A stretch of DNA of 64,000 nt, from assembly GCA_018240405.1 (NCBI GenBank), contig JAFEFW010000639.1, positions 1 to 64,000 of the forward strand, read 5' to 3'. Positions 16,976-25,574 of this stretch are shown here, in pieces. Numbering within the stretch: position 1 is the first letter of the stretch; each line of letters begins with the position of its first letter. Position numbers and translations under genes: made by a program. The notes beneath the pieces were generated by a model. That model was not told the origin of the DNA. It saw only the letters and a program-made list of their open reading frames with translations, and searched no databases. The stretch comes from Pseudomonadota bacterium. GTDB lineage: Bacteria; Pseudomonadota; Alphaproteobacteria; Acetobacterales; Acetobacteraceae.

Positions 16976-18205
16976 CTACCGCCGCCGCACCAGGAACGGG
17001 TTGAGCGCGACGGCCAGCGGAATTGTCGCCAGGCAGACCACCGCCACGACCGTGATAGCGGTGCGCGCGCCCGTTGCGTCGCCCACTAAGCCGTAGACCA
17101 CCGGGGCCAGAGCGCCGCTGCCTATTGTGCCCGTGTAGAAGATGCCGAACGCCCTTTCGCGCTGCGCCGAGGTCACCAGCTCCGGCACGCTGCCATACAG
17201 CGCCGAGGACGTGCCGTTCAGCGCCAGACCAATCAGTGGCAGCACCAGAAGGCTGGCGGTCAGTGGCAGGAAATGCAACGCGATGATGCCGGCTGCTGTG
17301 CCGCCCTCGGTCAGCAGCACCGTGGCCAGGACGCCGATACGGGCACTCAATACGCCGCAGGCGAATTTGCCCGCTGCGCCGCCGGCGAAGACTAGGCTCA
17401 GGGCAAGACCAATGGTTTCAAAGCCTGCGCCCTTCTGCTGCAGCACAAATGGCAGGAAGGCAAGAAAGCCCATCCGCGTCGCGGAATCGATCACGCCGAT
17501 CAGCAGCAGCAACATGAACCCGGCGGAGCGCGGGGCTGCCTGCTCCTGATGGGCTGCGCCCTGTGCGGCAACATGCGCCGCATTGCCCAGGCGGGCCGGT
17601 AGCAGGACTGCGATCGCCGCGGCCAGTGCGATGCCGGCCAGTCCGAGGAGGCCAAGCGCGTGGCGCCAGGACAGCACAGCCATCAACGCGGCCAGTGTCG
17701 CCGGTACCGCCATCTTCCCCAGGTCGCCTGCAAAGTTGTACGTGCCTAATGCCGTGCGGGTCGATCCACCCTCGTCATAGGCCCGCGACACCAGAGCCGA
17801 GGCCAGCGGGTGCTGCGTCGCGGAACCCGCCCCGCCCGCCAGGAGTGCGGCGGCCAACAGGACAAAGCCGGCGCCGGTGATGCCGATAACAACATAGGCT
17901 CCCGCTGCGACAACAGTACCCAACGCCAAGACGCTGACAGCGCCGAACCGGCGCGCGGCTGTCGAAGCTGGAATCTGCAGGCTGGCCATGGCGCCGGTGT
18001 AGAGCGCTCGCAGCAGGCCCAGCGCGGCGTAGCCGAGGCCGAACTCGGCCTGCCACACCGGCAGCAGCACGTAGATCAGGTCGGTATATCCATCATGTAG
18101 GGCGTGCGCGGCGCACGCCATGGTCAGGACGCGGCGACGTGGGATGGGCGCGGCAATGGGAAGGGCGACAGCCATCGCAGGATCCGGTCTTGCAGTGTCA
18201 TGCAA
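16976..18205 (-). CDS. MFS transporter, fosmidomycin-resistance (Fsr)-like
   Basis: 409-residue inner-membrane protein with about twelve hydrophobic segments. The N-terminal sequence ACAAHALHDGYTDLIYVLLPVWQ is the conserved first helix of Fsr-like MFS efflux proteins (HxxxDxxxxxxxPLLP-type). A long Ala/Gly-rich central loop separates the two halves. Export of a small molecule is likely but the substrate is unknown. Start uncertain: ATG 18205 gives a short polar leader, and an internal ATG ten codons in is equally plausible. Confidence 0.8.
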   Translation of the reverse strand: MHDTARPDPAMAVALPIAAPIPRRRVLTMACAAHALHDGYTDLIYVLLPVWQAEFGLGYAALGLLRALYTGAMASLQIPASTAARRFGAVSVLALGTVVAAGAYVVIGITGAGFVLLAAALLAGGAGSATQHPLASALVSRAYDEGGSTRTALGTYNFAGDLGKMAVPATLAALMAVLSWRHALGLLGLAGIALAAAIAVLLPARLGNAAHVAAQGAAHQEQAAPRSAGFMLLLLIGVIDSATRMGFLAFLPFVLQQKGAGFETIGLALSLVFAGGAAGKFACGVLSARIGVLATVLLTEGGTAAGIIALHFLPLTASLLVLPLIGLALNGTSSALYGSVPELVTSAQRERAFGIFYTGTIGSGALAPVVYGLVGDATGARTAITVVAVVCLATIPLAVALNPFLVRRR

Positions 18206-18321
18206 CTGTCATCGAAAGCAGAGGCGGCTGGAAGACGGATAGGCGCGCGCACCTGTCTGGTGACCTGGATGCCGCAGCAGGTTGTCGCCTCAGGGGAAGC
18301 GCGTCCTGCGCCAGCAGTGCG

Positions 18322-18768
18322 CTACCGTGGCCCTTCATCCTCGGGCGGTGCCCGGTGGCCGATCCAGGTCGACAGTGAGCGCAGAGCGACGTGCGCGAAG
18401 AACACCACCAGCGTGAGCGCAACCGCGAGACCATAGTTCAGAACGCCAACCGCCGTGCCGATGGCCGCCACCACCCAGAATGTTGCCGCCGTGGACAGCC
18501 CGCGCACGGAGCGCCGCCCCTGGTGGACGATCACGCCGGCACCCAGGAAGCCAACGCCTGTGGCAATGGCGCCGAACGCCGCGGCGGGATTGGAACCGCC
18601 GTTCAGCACCGCGATCCGCGCGAATACAGCCGCGGCGGCCGCAACCAGCGCACAGGAGCGCAAGCCGCCGGGGTGGCGCCGCCACTCGCGCTCCGCCCCA
18701 ATGGCCGCGCCCAGCAGGGCGGCGACCAGCACGGTTATGACGTCATTCAGATCCGTGACTGGGTTCAT
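18322..18768 (-). CDS. MgtC/SapB-family membrane protein
   Basis: 148-residue inner-membrane protein with four hydrophobic segments. The MgtC signatures are present: AALLGAAIGAEREWRRHPGGLRS at residues 17-39 and GVGFLGAGVI with HQGRRSVRGLSTAATFWVVAAIG following. MgtC proteins modulate ATP synthase and survival under low magnesium or acid stress. This copy lacks the C-terminal cytoplasmic ACT-like domain of Salmonella MgtC and so is the short form. It lies upstream of the MFS gene on the same strand with a 116-bp gap, and is divergent from the NIPSNAP gene. Confidence 0.9.
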   Translation of the reverse strand: MNPVTDLNDVITVLVAALLGAAIGAEREWRRHPGGLRSCALVAAAAAVFARIAVLNGGSNPAAAFGAIATGVGFLGAGVIVHQGRRSVRGLSTAATFWVVAAIGTAVGVLNYGLAVALTLVVFFAHVALRSLSTWIGHRAPPEDEGPR

Positions 18769-18895
18769 CGGCTACGCCAATTCACCAGCGGGTTGCGGCT
18801 CTAGCCACGCCGCCGGGGCCGCTGTACATCCGTCTGACTTCGCATCGCCGGCCAGACGGCGCGAGGCATTCCGAAGATACAGGAGGAACCGGTCC

Positions 18896-19222
18896 ATGGC
18901 ACTGTATGAACTGAGAACGTACACACTGTACGTCGGCAAGATGGGCGAAGCGGTCAAGCTGTACCAGGAGCTCGGTTACCCGGCCCTGCAGAAGGGCGGC
19001 CAGGACAAGAAGCTGATCGGCTATTTCCAGAGCGACACGGGGACGATCAACCAGCTTGTGCATCTGTGGAAGTTTGACGACGACGCCGATCGCCGCGCCC
19101 ACTGGGCGGGAGTGTTTTCCAACAAGGACTTCGTCGAGGGTTTCGCTGCAAAATTCCGCCCCCTGGTGATGTCGCAGGAAGTGAAGCTGCTGCACGCCGC
19201 GCCGTGGGGTCCGCATCCCTGA
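18896..19222 (+). CDS. NIPSNAP-family protein
   Basis: 108-residue ferredoxin-like dimeric alpha/beta-barrel protein. The NIPSNAP pattern is complete: MALYELRTYTLYVGKMGEAV, YFQSDTGTINQLVHLWKFDD, ADRRAHW and a closing VKLLHAAPWGP. Bacterial NIPSNAP proteins are of uncertain function and are often found beside catabolic genes. The ATG is set by AGGAGGA seven to eight bases upstream; the open frame extends much further 5' only as a shadow of the opposite MgtC gene. Confidence 0.9.
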   Translation: MALYELRTYTLYVGKMGEAVKLYQELGYPALQKGGQDKKLIGYFQSDTGTINQLVHLWKFDDDADRRAHWAGVFSNKDFVEGFAAKFRPLVMSQEVKLLHAAPWGPHP

Positions 19223-19452
19223 GCACGGCGAGCACTGCCCCGACAGTGCGCGACCATGAAGGCACAGCACGCCCGCGCCAACGCAGGCAACGAAACCAGC
19301 CTACCACGTCCTATCCGGCTACGCGGGCCAGGACGTGGGAGGCATGGCCATGCGCTCGACCCGACGCTCGCGCTGCGGACACCGATCCGCCGTTATGGTG
19401 GAGGGCTGATGCTGTCAGCCGCCGCAAGCATGACGCGACGACGCGCCAGCCC

Positions 19453-19728
19453 TCACACTGATCCCAATCGGTAAAATCCCGTCTCTGCGGGCGGTTCCGC
19501 CAGATCTTCGACGATGCTGCTGACCTCGGCCAGGCGAGGCCCGCGGCGGCACAGGCGGGACAACTCCTCCACCGCTGCCACATCGCCCGCGATCAGCGCT
19601 TCGACCGCCCCGTCTGCTCGGTTGCGGACCCAGCCGGAGACGCCCAGCGCACGCGCTTTCGCCACCATCCAGTCGCGGTAGCCGACGCCCTGCACGCTCC
19701 CGGCGATCACCAGGCGCTTGGCGATCAT
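19453..19728 (-). CDS. acyP: acylphosphatase
   Basis: 91-residue enzyme hydrolysing acyl phosphates such as acetyl- or carbamoyl-phosphate. GSVQGVGYRDWM holds the phosphate-binding loop and catalytic Arg18; GVSGWVRNRADGAVEALIAG carries the catalytic Asn in the usual position. Length is exactly typical. Its ATG overlaps the stop of the ATP12 gene (ATGA), so it is translationally coupled as the last gene of the rluA-like/asmA/ATP12/acyP run. Confidence 0.94.
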   Translation of the reverse strand: MIAKRLVIAGSVQGVGYRDWMVAKARALGVSGWVRNRADGAVEALIAGDVAAVEELSRLCRRGPRLAEVSSIVEDLAEPPAETGFYRLGSV

Positions 19729-20441
19729 CCCAGTCCTCCGCGGCTCAGCGTCATGAACCGGCCTGCCAGGCTGATATCAGCCCTGACATCGGCGCGCCGC
19801 TTCGACGCCTCTGCGTCCTCGCCCCACAGCTCGACCTGGAACAGCTCGTCCAGCGCGCCCAGGTCGGCGGCGGTGCCGGCGTCCAGCGCGCCCTGTGCCA
19901 GCGCCAGGCCCAGCACCAGGCTTCCCAGCGCCGGAACGGCGATGCCCAAGCCGGCCAGCATGTAGATGTCTTGCGCCGCCACGGCACGTTTCAGCGCGTC
20001 GATCGAATCGTGATGCTGCTTGATATAGCCAATGCCGCTGGTCACCCGCAGCGGCGCGCCATGCGTGCGTTCCGCCCAGTCCAGCCAGGGCTGCCAGGCT
20101 ACGCGCTGCCGCTCCACAAGCGCCTCGGGCGCCTCGGCTCTGTAGCACAGCAGGTCGCTTTCGCCGTAGCGGGCGATGGCGTCGACTGTCGGGTCCCGGT
20201 TTGCGGCGATGCGCTCTTGCGCCGTGCCGGCGAGGCGGGTCAGGGGCGTATCGACGAACGACATCTCGCCGCCCTTGGCGCCGCCGGCAGCCTGCCACTC
20301 GGCGGCGATGGCACGCGCCAGAGGCTCCGGCTGAACGATCAGGACCGCTCCGCCTGGCAGCCGCATGGGCCGGCCGTCCAGCCGGACGCTGAACCCTTCG
20401 GCTTCACCCTCGATTGTCGCAATGTTCCAGAAACGCTTCAT
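19725..20441 (-). CDS. ATP12-family F1-ATPase assembly chaperone
   Basis: 238-residue chaperone that binds the F1 alpha subunit before its incorporation into ATP synthase; in alphaproteobacteria the homologue is the ancestor of mitochondrial Atp12. Visible features: RFWNIATIEGEAEGFSVRLDGRPMRLPGG at the N-terminus, AAEWQAAG with FVDTPLTRLAGTAQERI, YGESDLLCYRAEAPEALVERQ, LDWAERTHGAPLRVTSGI and a C-terminal ELWGEDAEASKRR. Length is normal. It overlaps both neighbours by four bases, indicating translational coupling. Confidence 0.94.
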   Translation of the reverse strand: MKRFWNIATIEGEAEGFSVRLDGRPMRLPGGAVLIVQPEPLARAIAAEWQAAGGAKGGEMSFVDTPLTRLAGTAQERIAANRDPTVDAIARYGESDLLCYRAEAPEALVERQRVAWQPWLDWAERTHGAPLRVTSGIGYIKQHHDSIDALKRAVAAQDIYMLAGLGIAVPALGSLVLGLALAQGALDAGTAADLGALDELFQVELWGEDAEASKRRADVRADISLAGRFMTLSRGGLG

Positions 20442-22858
20442 CGGAACAGGTTCCGCAGTGACTTGGTAGGATCCGGCAAATTGGGGACTGGTAGCTTCTG
20501 CACCGCCTCCGGCAGCTTGCCCAGGCCTTGCGCCGGCACGGCGGGCGCGGCCTGCCCGCGCGCAGCGGCCAGCGCCGCCGGACAGATATCGCCGCCGCCG
20601 ATGACCCGGCCGGCTCCGAGCAGGCCACCGATCGCGCCGAGCGGGGTGGCATTGCCGATGACGGCGCCGGCGACGCTGGCGGCGTTGGACTCCAGCGACT
20701 TGATCTCATTCACCCGCGTCGACGGATTGCGGATCGGTCCGCTGACCTGCATCGGTATAACAATGATATTGCCGGCGATGCGTGCTTCAGGCCGCAACGT
20801 CAGGTCCAGCGTCTCGGCGCCGAGGTTCACTGTGCCGGCGCCGGTCACAGTGGCGAGCGATGAACTCAAATCCAGTGTGCGGATGGTCGCGACACCCTGG
20901 TGAGCATCCGCCCGCAGCGCGAAGCAGCGCAACTCGCTGCCGCCGCCGCGGCCGACCAGATCGAGCGCGTTGAACTGGTTCATGACGGAGCCGAGGATGC
21001 TGCCCAGCAACCGGTTGTCGATCGTGCCGCCGGGCACCGCGACGCCAAGCGTGCCGTTCAGCGTCGATGCGATGGCGCGGGGGGAGGCGCCGGCGCCGCT
21101 GAGGTCGGCATAAACTTCCATATTGCCGGATGCGACCGGCGGCTGGCGCAGTGCGGCGAGGACCGCTCGCAGCGCCAGGCCGGGGGCACGCAGACGCAAA
21201 TGCACCGGCGGTTCGGCCTGGCTGGCGTCCACGGTTAACGCGCCCTCCATGCGGCCTTCGGGCAGGTCGCCCTTCAGCGGGTCGACGGTCAGGCGGCCGG
21301 CCAAGAGCGCCACATGGGTCTCGATCCGGCGATAGTCCTGGCCGTAGGCCCGCAGCGTGCCGATTGTAAGAGTCAGGTTGGCATCAGCCTCCTTCAGCAA
21401 AGCGAACGGCAAGGGCGCATCGGGAAAGATTCGGTCGGAACGGGGTCGCCGCTCTGCTGCCGGCGGCGTCGATGCGGTTGGCGGCGTACTGCCGGCCTGC
21501 GCCGCCGCCGCGGCCGCCGGTGGCGGCGTACTCAGACGATTGCCGATGGCCGCCAGGCCGTCTGCGTCAATGTGGCTGGCATTCACGGTCCCGGTCAACG
21601 AGATGCGCGGCACCATGGCCAGATCGACATCGCCGCCGAGGTCCAGCAGCTTGCCGTTCACCGTCATGCCATGCAGGGCTACGCCACTGCCGAAACCGCC
21701 TGGTCCGGCGGCAACATTCCCCTTCACCGCCAACTTCTCGTCGCCGAGCCGCAGCGCCAGGTCAATCGGGATCGGCTGGCGCAACGCCGATCCAACCGAC
21801 CCGGTCGCACCGACCGGCGCGCCATTGACCGATCCGGTGACGTCCAGCTGCACCGGCTGGTCCAGCCCCGTCGTCGTCAGGTCCACCCGGTCCAGGACGA
21901 AGCCGTTGCCGAGGGTGCCACTGCCGGCGCGCAATGTCGCCGCACTGACTTCCGGTTGGCCCTGGCCTCGATCGGCCACTCGAAACCCGAAACTGACGTC
22001 TCGCACCGAGGGGATGCGCGAGCCCGGCAGCAGCGGTGCCAGCGCGGCGGTATCGCCGACGGTGCCTGTTACCGCAAGGTCATAGCCCTGGCCTTGATTA
22101 GGGCGGCTCACGGCGCCCTCGGCCGCAATCCGAGCGGAGGCGGCCTCCAGGATCAGCTTCACCGGCCATGGCGTGGTGTCGGCTGGACGCTGCAATCGCG
22201 CCAGGCTGCCGGTGTCGGCAGTCACTGCAATCGGAACATCGTTATAGGTCGCCGTTCCCTCGACATGCAGAGGCGTTGACGGGGTTGCGGCCGTCATCGT
22301 CAGCGCTGGAATGCCCACACGCGTGACAAAGCCGGAAACCCCATCGCGGTAGGCTGCGGCGCCATTCTCGATGCCCAGGCTCTGCACACCGATGAGCAGT
22401 CCCCGGCGCGGCTCCGACGGCGCGGTGCTGGTGGGGCCACTGGCTGGCGGGGGGATGGCCTGCGCGAACTGCCAGTTCGCCTGCCCGTCTGGCTTACGCT
22501 CCAGCAGGATGTCGGGCTGCACCAGCGTCAGGCTGTCGATCTCCACTTCACGCGACAGCAGCGGCAGCAGCGCCAGCGACAGGCGCATCTGCTTCAGCGT
22601 CGCCATTTGCGGGCGGGAGAAGCCCGGCGGGTTGGACAGGCTGACATCGGCAACCTCGACCGTCGGCCACAGCGACGGACGCAGGCGGATGTCTCCGCCA
22701 ATGGTGAGGTCGCGACCGGTGGCCTTGTGCACCGCCTCGATGATGCGGGGCTTCAGGCTGTTCGGATCAAACGTGGCCACGGCGACGCCGATGCCGGCGG
22801 CCGCGAGCGCGGTGACGCCGGCAATGGCAATCAGGCTGATCCGGACGGTTCGGTGCAT
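20438..22858 (-). CDS. AsmA-family protein (periplasm-facing, membrane anchored)
   Basis: 806-residue protein with one N-terminal transmembrane helix (ISLIAIAGVTALAAAGIGVAVATF), followed by the AsmA start PNSLKPRIIEAVHKATGRDLTIGGDIRLRPSLWPTVEVADVSLSNPPGF. The C-terminal AsmA repeat includes NGTLGVAVPGGTIDNRLLGSI and LRPEARIAGNIIVIPMQVSGPIRNPSTRV. AsmA/TAM-like proteins form long beta-grooves that move or organise phospholipids between inner and outer membrane. A low-complexity Ala/Pro/Thr stretch around residues 445-475 separates the two halves. It starts seven bases after the pseudouridine synthase stop and overlaps ATP12 by four bases. Confidence 0.92.
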   Translation of the reverse strand: MHRTVRISLIAIAGVTALAAAGIGVAVATFDPNSLKPRIIEAVHKATGRDLTIGGDIRLRPSLWPTVEVADVSLSNPPGFSRPQMATLKQMRLSLALLPLLSREVEIDSLTLVQPDILLERKPDGQANWQFAQAIPPPASGPTSTAPSEPRRGLLIGVQSLGIENGAAAYRDGVSGFVTRVGIPALTMTAATPSTPLHVEGTATYNDVPIAVTADTGSLARLQRPADTTPWPVKLILEAASARIAAEGAVSRPNQGQGYDLAVTGTVGDTAALAPLLPGSRIPSVRDVSFGFRVADRGQGQPEVSAATLRAGSGTLGNGFVLDRVDLTTTGLDQPVQLDVTGSVNGAPVGATGSVGSALRQPIPIDLALRLGDEKLAVKGNVAAGPGGFGSGVALHGMTVNGKLLDLGGDVDLAMVPRISLTGTVNASHIDADGLAAIGNRLSTPPPAAAAAAQAGSTPPTASTPPAAERRPRSDRIFPDAPLPFALLKEADANLTLTIGTLRAYGQDYRRIETHVALLAGRLTVDPLKGDLPEGRMEGALTVDASQAEPPVHLRLRAPGLALRAVLAALRQPPVASGNMEVYADLSGAGASPRAIASTLNGTLGVAVPGGTIDNRLLGSILGSVMNQFNALDLVGRGGGSELRCFALRADAHQGVATIRTLDLSSSLATVTGAGTVNLGAETLDLTLRPEARIAGNIIVIPMQVSGPIRNPSTRVNEIKSLESNAASVAGAVIGNATPLGAIGGLLGAGRVIGGGDICPAALAAARGQAAPAVPAQGLGKLPEAVQKLPVPNLPDPTKSLRNLFR

Positions 22859-22865
22859 CGCGATC

Positions 22866-23861
22866 TTAGCGTGTCCTTCGCGGCGGCTGGGCCGGCGGTG
22901 CGTGGAAGCCCAGGGTCTGGAATGTCGCCCTCATGTGGGGAGGCAGGTCCGCTTCCACCACCAGCTTTCCACCTGCCGGATGGGGTAACTCCAGCCGCCG
23001 GGCATGCAAATGCAGGTCGGAGGAGAGGCCCTGGACCAGGGCGGTGAAGGCGTTGTTCTGGTCGGGCTCCTCGTATTTCTCGTCGCCGAGAATGGGTGCC
23101 TTGATCGCCACGCAGTGCACCCGCAACTGGTGCGTGCGGCCGGTCAACGGCTTCAGTTCCAACCAGGCCAGCTTGCGCGCGGCATGGTCGAGCGTGCGGT
23201 AGTCTGTGATGGCGTGCGTGGCCTCGGGATCGTCCCGATCGGCCGGCGCGGTGCGTTCACCGCGGGCGCCGCCGATGCGCTTCAGCTTTAGGTCGATGCG
23301 GCCTTCCACCGGAACGGGTCGACCAGCGACGACGGCCCAGTAGGTCTTGTCGACATCGCGGGTGCGGAACAGCGCCGCCAGCTTGCCGGCAACGCCTGGG
23401 GTGCGGGCGAGCAGCAGTACGCCGGTGGTATCGCGGTCGAGGCGGTGCACCAGGCGCGGCCGGTGCTCCGAACCGAAGCGCAGCGCGTCCAGCATGCCGT
23501 CGAGGTGGCGCTTGATGCCGGGGCCGCCCTGCACCGGCAGGCCGTAAGGCTTGTTCAGCACCAGGATGTGGTCGTCGCGGTAGATGACCAGTTTCTGCAG
23601 GTCGCGCGCCTCGTCCGGATCGATATCGGCTTGCGGCTTCGGTACGGTGGGCGTGCTGTCGGACAGGGGCGGGACCAGCACGGCCTGGCCGGGTGCGAGG
23701 CGCGTCGCGGTGTCGGCGCGCTGGCCGTCAATGCGGATCTTCCCGGTGCGGCAGAGCTTCTGGATCGCGCTTTGCGGCACGCCGGGGAAGTGCCGGCGCA
23801 CCCAACGGTCGAGACGGATATCGGCCTCGTCCTCGGTGACGATGCGGGGTTGTGGGGCCAT
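22866..23861 (-). CDS. RluA-family pseudouridine synthase
   Basis: 331-residue RNA-modifying enzyme. An N-terminal S4 RNA-binding domain (DEADIRLDRWVRRHFPG, IQKLCRTGKIRIDGQRA) precedes the catalytic domain with LVHRLDRDTTGVLLLAR containing the nucleophilic Asp, then KTYWAVVAGRPV and LKPLTGRTHQLRVHC. This RluC/RluA-type layout isomerises uridines of 23S rRNA (RluC-like targets are likely; not provable here). It is the first gene of the operon that runs into asmA, ATP12 and acyP; association of this synthase with ATP12 is common in alphaproteobacteria. Confidence 0.94.
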   Translation of the reverse strand: MAPQPRIVTEDEADIRLDRWVRRHFPGVPQSAIQKLCRTGKIRIDGQRADTATRLAPGQAVLVPPLSDSTPTVPKPQADIDPDEARDLQKLVIYRDDHILVLNKPYGLPVQGGPGIKRHLDGMLDALRFGSEHRPRLVHRLDRDTTGVLLLARTPGVAGKLAALFRTRDVDKTYWAVVAGRPVPVEGRIDLKLKRIGGARGERTAPADRDDPEATHAITDYRTLDHAARKLAWLELKPLTGRTHQLRVHCVAIKAPILGDEKYEEPDQNNAFTALVQGLSSDLHLHARRLELPHPAGGKLVVEADLPPHMRATFQTLGFHAPPAQPPRRTR

Positions 23862-24204
23862 GAGCGCGGTTTGGAGTGGGGACGCCCGGGGGTCAAGGTG
23901 GGTTTGAGGTGATAAGCGGCGGCCGGGAGACCGGCGAACGCCCGGGCGGCTGCGACTGCTTCATGATTATGCGCCGAGGACGCCGAGGGCCACGAAGCAC
24001 GCGGGGTTCCTGGTGTGACGTCATTGAGCGCCTGGGGCAGGATTTATCCGCCTTGTGCTTGCGGCCGCTGTGGTAGTTGGCATCGCTATTTCGATTTGTA
24101 ATCTAAAGGAATTGCACCGGCTACGGCCAGACAACTCAGTAATGAAGGTGAGGTCTTATCGGCAAGATATGGCCGAATCCGCCGCTAAATGTAGTGCCGC
24201 CGGC
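23862..24204. other. 343-bp gap with no supported gene
   Basis: Contains the promoter region for the rluA-like operon, and is where transcription of the prmA operon must end. The segment 23965-24000 (cgccgaggacgccgagggccacgaag pattern, quoted only in part: GCCGAGGACGCCGAGGGCC) resembles a short charged-repeat motif frequent between genes in this group of bacteria. The stretch 24060-24200 is noticeably less GC-rich than the surroundings. No tRNA or coding signal was seen. Confidence 0.4.
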
Positions 24205-25107
24205 TTACGGTGTGTCTCGCACAGTGCTGCCGCGCTTCCGCAGCACGATCGTCGTCCAGTTTCCTTGCGGGACCAGCCGTTCCAGGTACAGCCCCTGCCG
24301 CCGGTGCGCCGCCAGCACCCAGCGTGCCTGTGTCGCCAGCAGGCCTGCCAGAATCGCTGTCCCGCCGGGTGCAAGATTGGCAGCCAGATGCTTCGCCATC
24401 CGGCACAGCGGGCGCGCCAGGATATTGGCGAACACCAGATCGAACGGCCCGCGCACGGCCGGATCAAGCCACCCATTCGCCAGCTTCGCCCGCACCAGGC
24501 GCGCGACACCGTTCGCGGCCGCGTTCTCTCGCGTCACCCGCACCGACCATGGATCGATGTCGGTGGCCAGCACCGGCCGGTGCAGCAGTGCCGCTGCGCC
24601 CATGGCGAGGATGCCCGAGCCGGTGCCCAGGTCCAGGATGCGCCGCGGGCGGCGGCGGGCTACGCTCTCAAACGCCACCAGGCAGCCACGGGTGGAACCA
24701 TGCTCGCCCGAGCCGAAGGCGACGCCGGCATTCAGTGTCAGCGTGATGCGACCGGGCGTTCGGGGTGCGCCACCGAGATGCGTGCCGCGGACGACGAAGC
24801 GCTGACCGATCGGCTGCTCGGGGAAGGACTCGTAGGTGCGGGCGAGCCAGCCATCCGCCTCGGTCGGTTCGCGCTCGACTGGAACGTCCAGGCCGTTGAC
24901 GAGGTTGGCCATCGCGATGGCGGCGACAAGCTCTGCCTCGCGCGTGCCGACTGGGCGGACCCCTTCCAGCCGCCACAGCCCGGTATCCTCATCGAGGAAG
25001 AAGCCCACCGTGTCGCACGCCGTCAGCAGGGCGGCTTCGAAGGCTTCCAGCGCCTCTTCCGGCACGGTGACGGCAACAGTTTCCAACGGCGTGGTGTGGC
25101 GGAGCAT
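24205..25107 (-). CDS. prmA: ribosomal protein L11 methyltransferase
   Basis: 300-residue SAM-dependent enzyme that trimethylates lysines and the N-terminus of ribosomal protein L11. The N-terminal substrate-recruiting domain is followed by the SAM-binding core: VAFGSGEHGSTRGCLVAFE, RRILDLGTGSGILAMGAAALL (motif I), VLATDIDPWSVRVTRENAAANGV and FDLVFANILARPLCRMA (the NIL-A substrate motif). It is part of the minus-strand set trxA, helicase, 70-aa protein, prmA. Length fits the family. Confidence 0.94.
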   Translation of the reverse strand: MLRHTTPLETVAVTVPEEALEAFEAALLTACDTVGFFLDEDTGLWRLEGVRPVGTREAELVAAIAMANLVNGLDVPVEREPTEADGWLARTYESFPEQPIGQRFVVRGTHLGGAPRTPGRITLTLNAGVAFGSGEHGSTRGCLVAFESVARRRPRRILDLGTGSGILAMGAAALLHRPVLATDIDPWSVRVTRENAAANGVARLVRAKLANGWLDPAVRGPFDLVFANILARPLCRMAKHLAANLAPGGTAILAGLLATQARWVLAAHRRQGLYLERLVPQGNWTTIVLRKRGSTVRDTP

Positions 25108-25271
25108 AGGGGCGATCTCGAACTATCGGCAGTCGACGTGGCGCGCCGGTCGACGCAGCCGGGGTATAGGTGACGCCACTCGGACTCGCCACTGCCGCAA
25201 GGACTGGCATCGTGCAGGGTGATCTGGTCCTGGTCCGTCACCTCTATCGGCGGCCCCGGCCCGAGGGGCCG

Positions 25272-25484
25272 TCAGTCGCCTGAAATTGCCGGATCCCTCA
25301 GGCGCTCGGGTCGCGCCCAGACAATGGTATCGCCATCGCGCTTGTTGTTCTGTGCCCAGGTTTCCGCGGCATGGTCACTCTTGAACCCGTGGACAAACGT
25401 CACCCCGGCCTGCTCGCCATAATTGACCTCGACCGAAAAGCTGCCGTCGCCGTTGAACAGGATGGTGTAAGTTCGTTGTCCCAT
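25272..25484 (-). CDS. small conserved hypothetical protein (70 aa)
   Basis: A compact 70-residue protein beginning MGQRTYTILFNGDGSFSVEV. The sequence looks like a small beta-sheet/helix unit: YTILFNGDGSFSVEVNYGEQ (two strands), VHGFKSDHAAETWAQNNK (helix), DTIVWARPERLR. No family name comes to mind. The bias and length are consistent with a genuine gene, and it lies between the helicase and prmA on the same strand. Function unknown. Confidence 0.65.
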   Translation of the reverse strand: MGQRTYTILFNGDGSFSVEVNYGEQAGVTFVHGFKSDHAAETWAQNNKRDGDTIVWARPERLRDPAISGD

Positions 25485-25574
25485 GCCAGGACCCTACCAT
25501 ATCCGAAGGCACGACGACATCGCGAAGACCAGGGTCGCTCCGGGCAACCCAACAATCCTTGCGCGGCCGCCGGG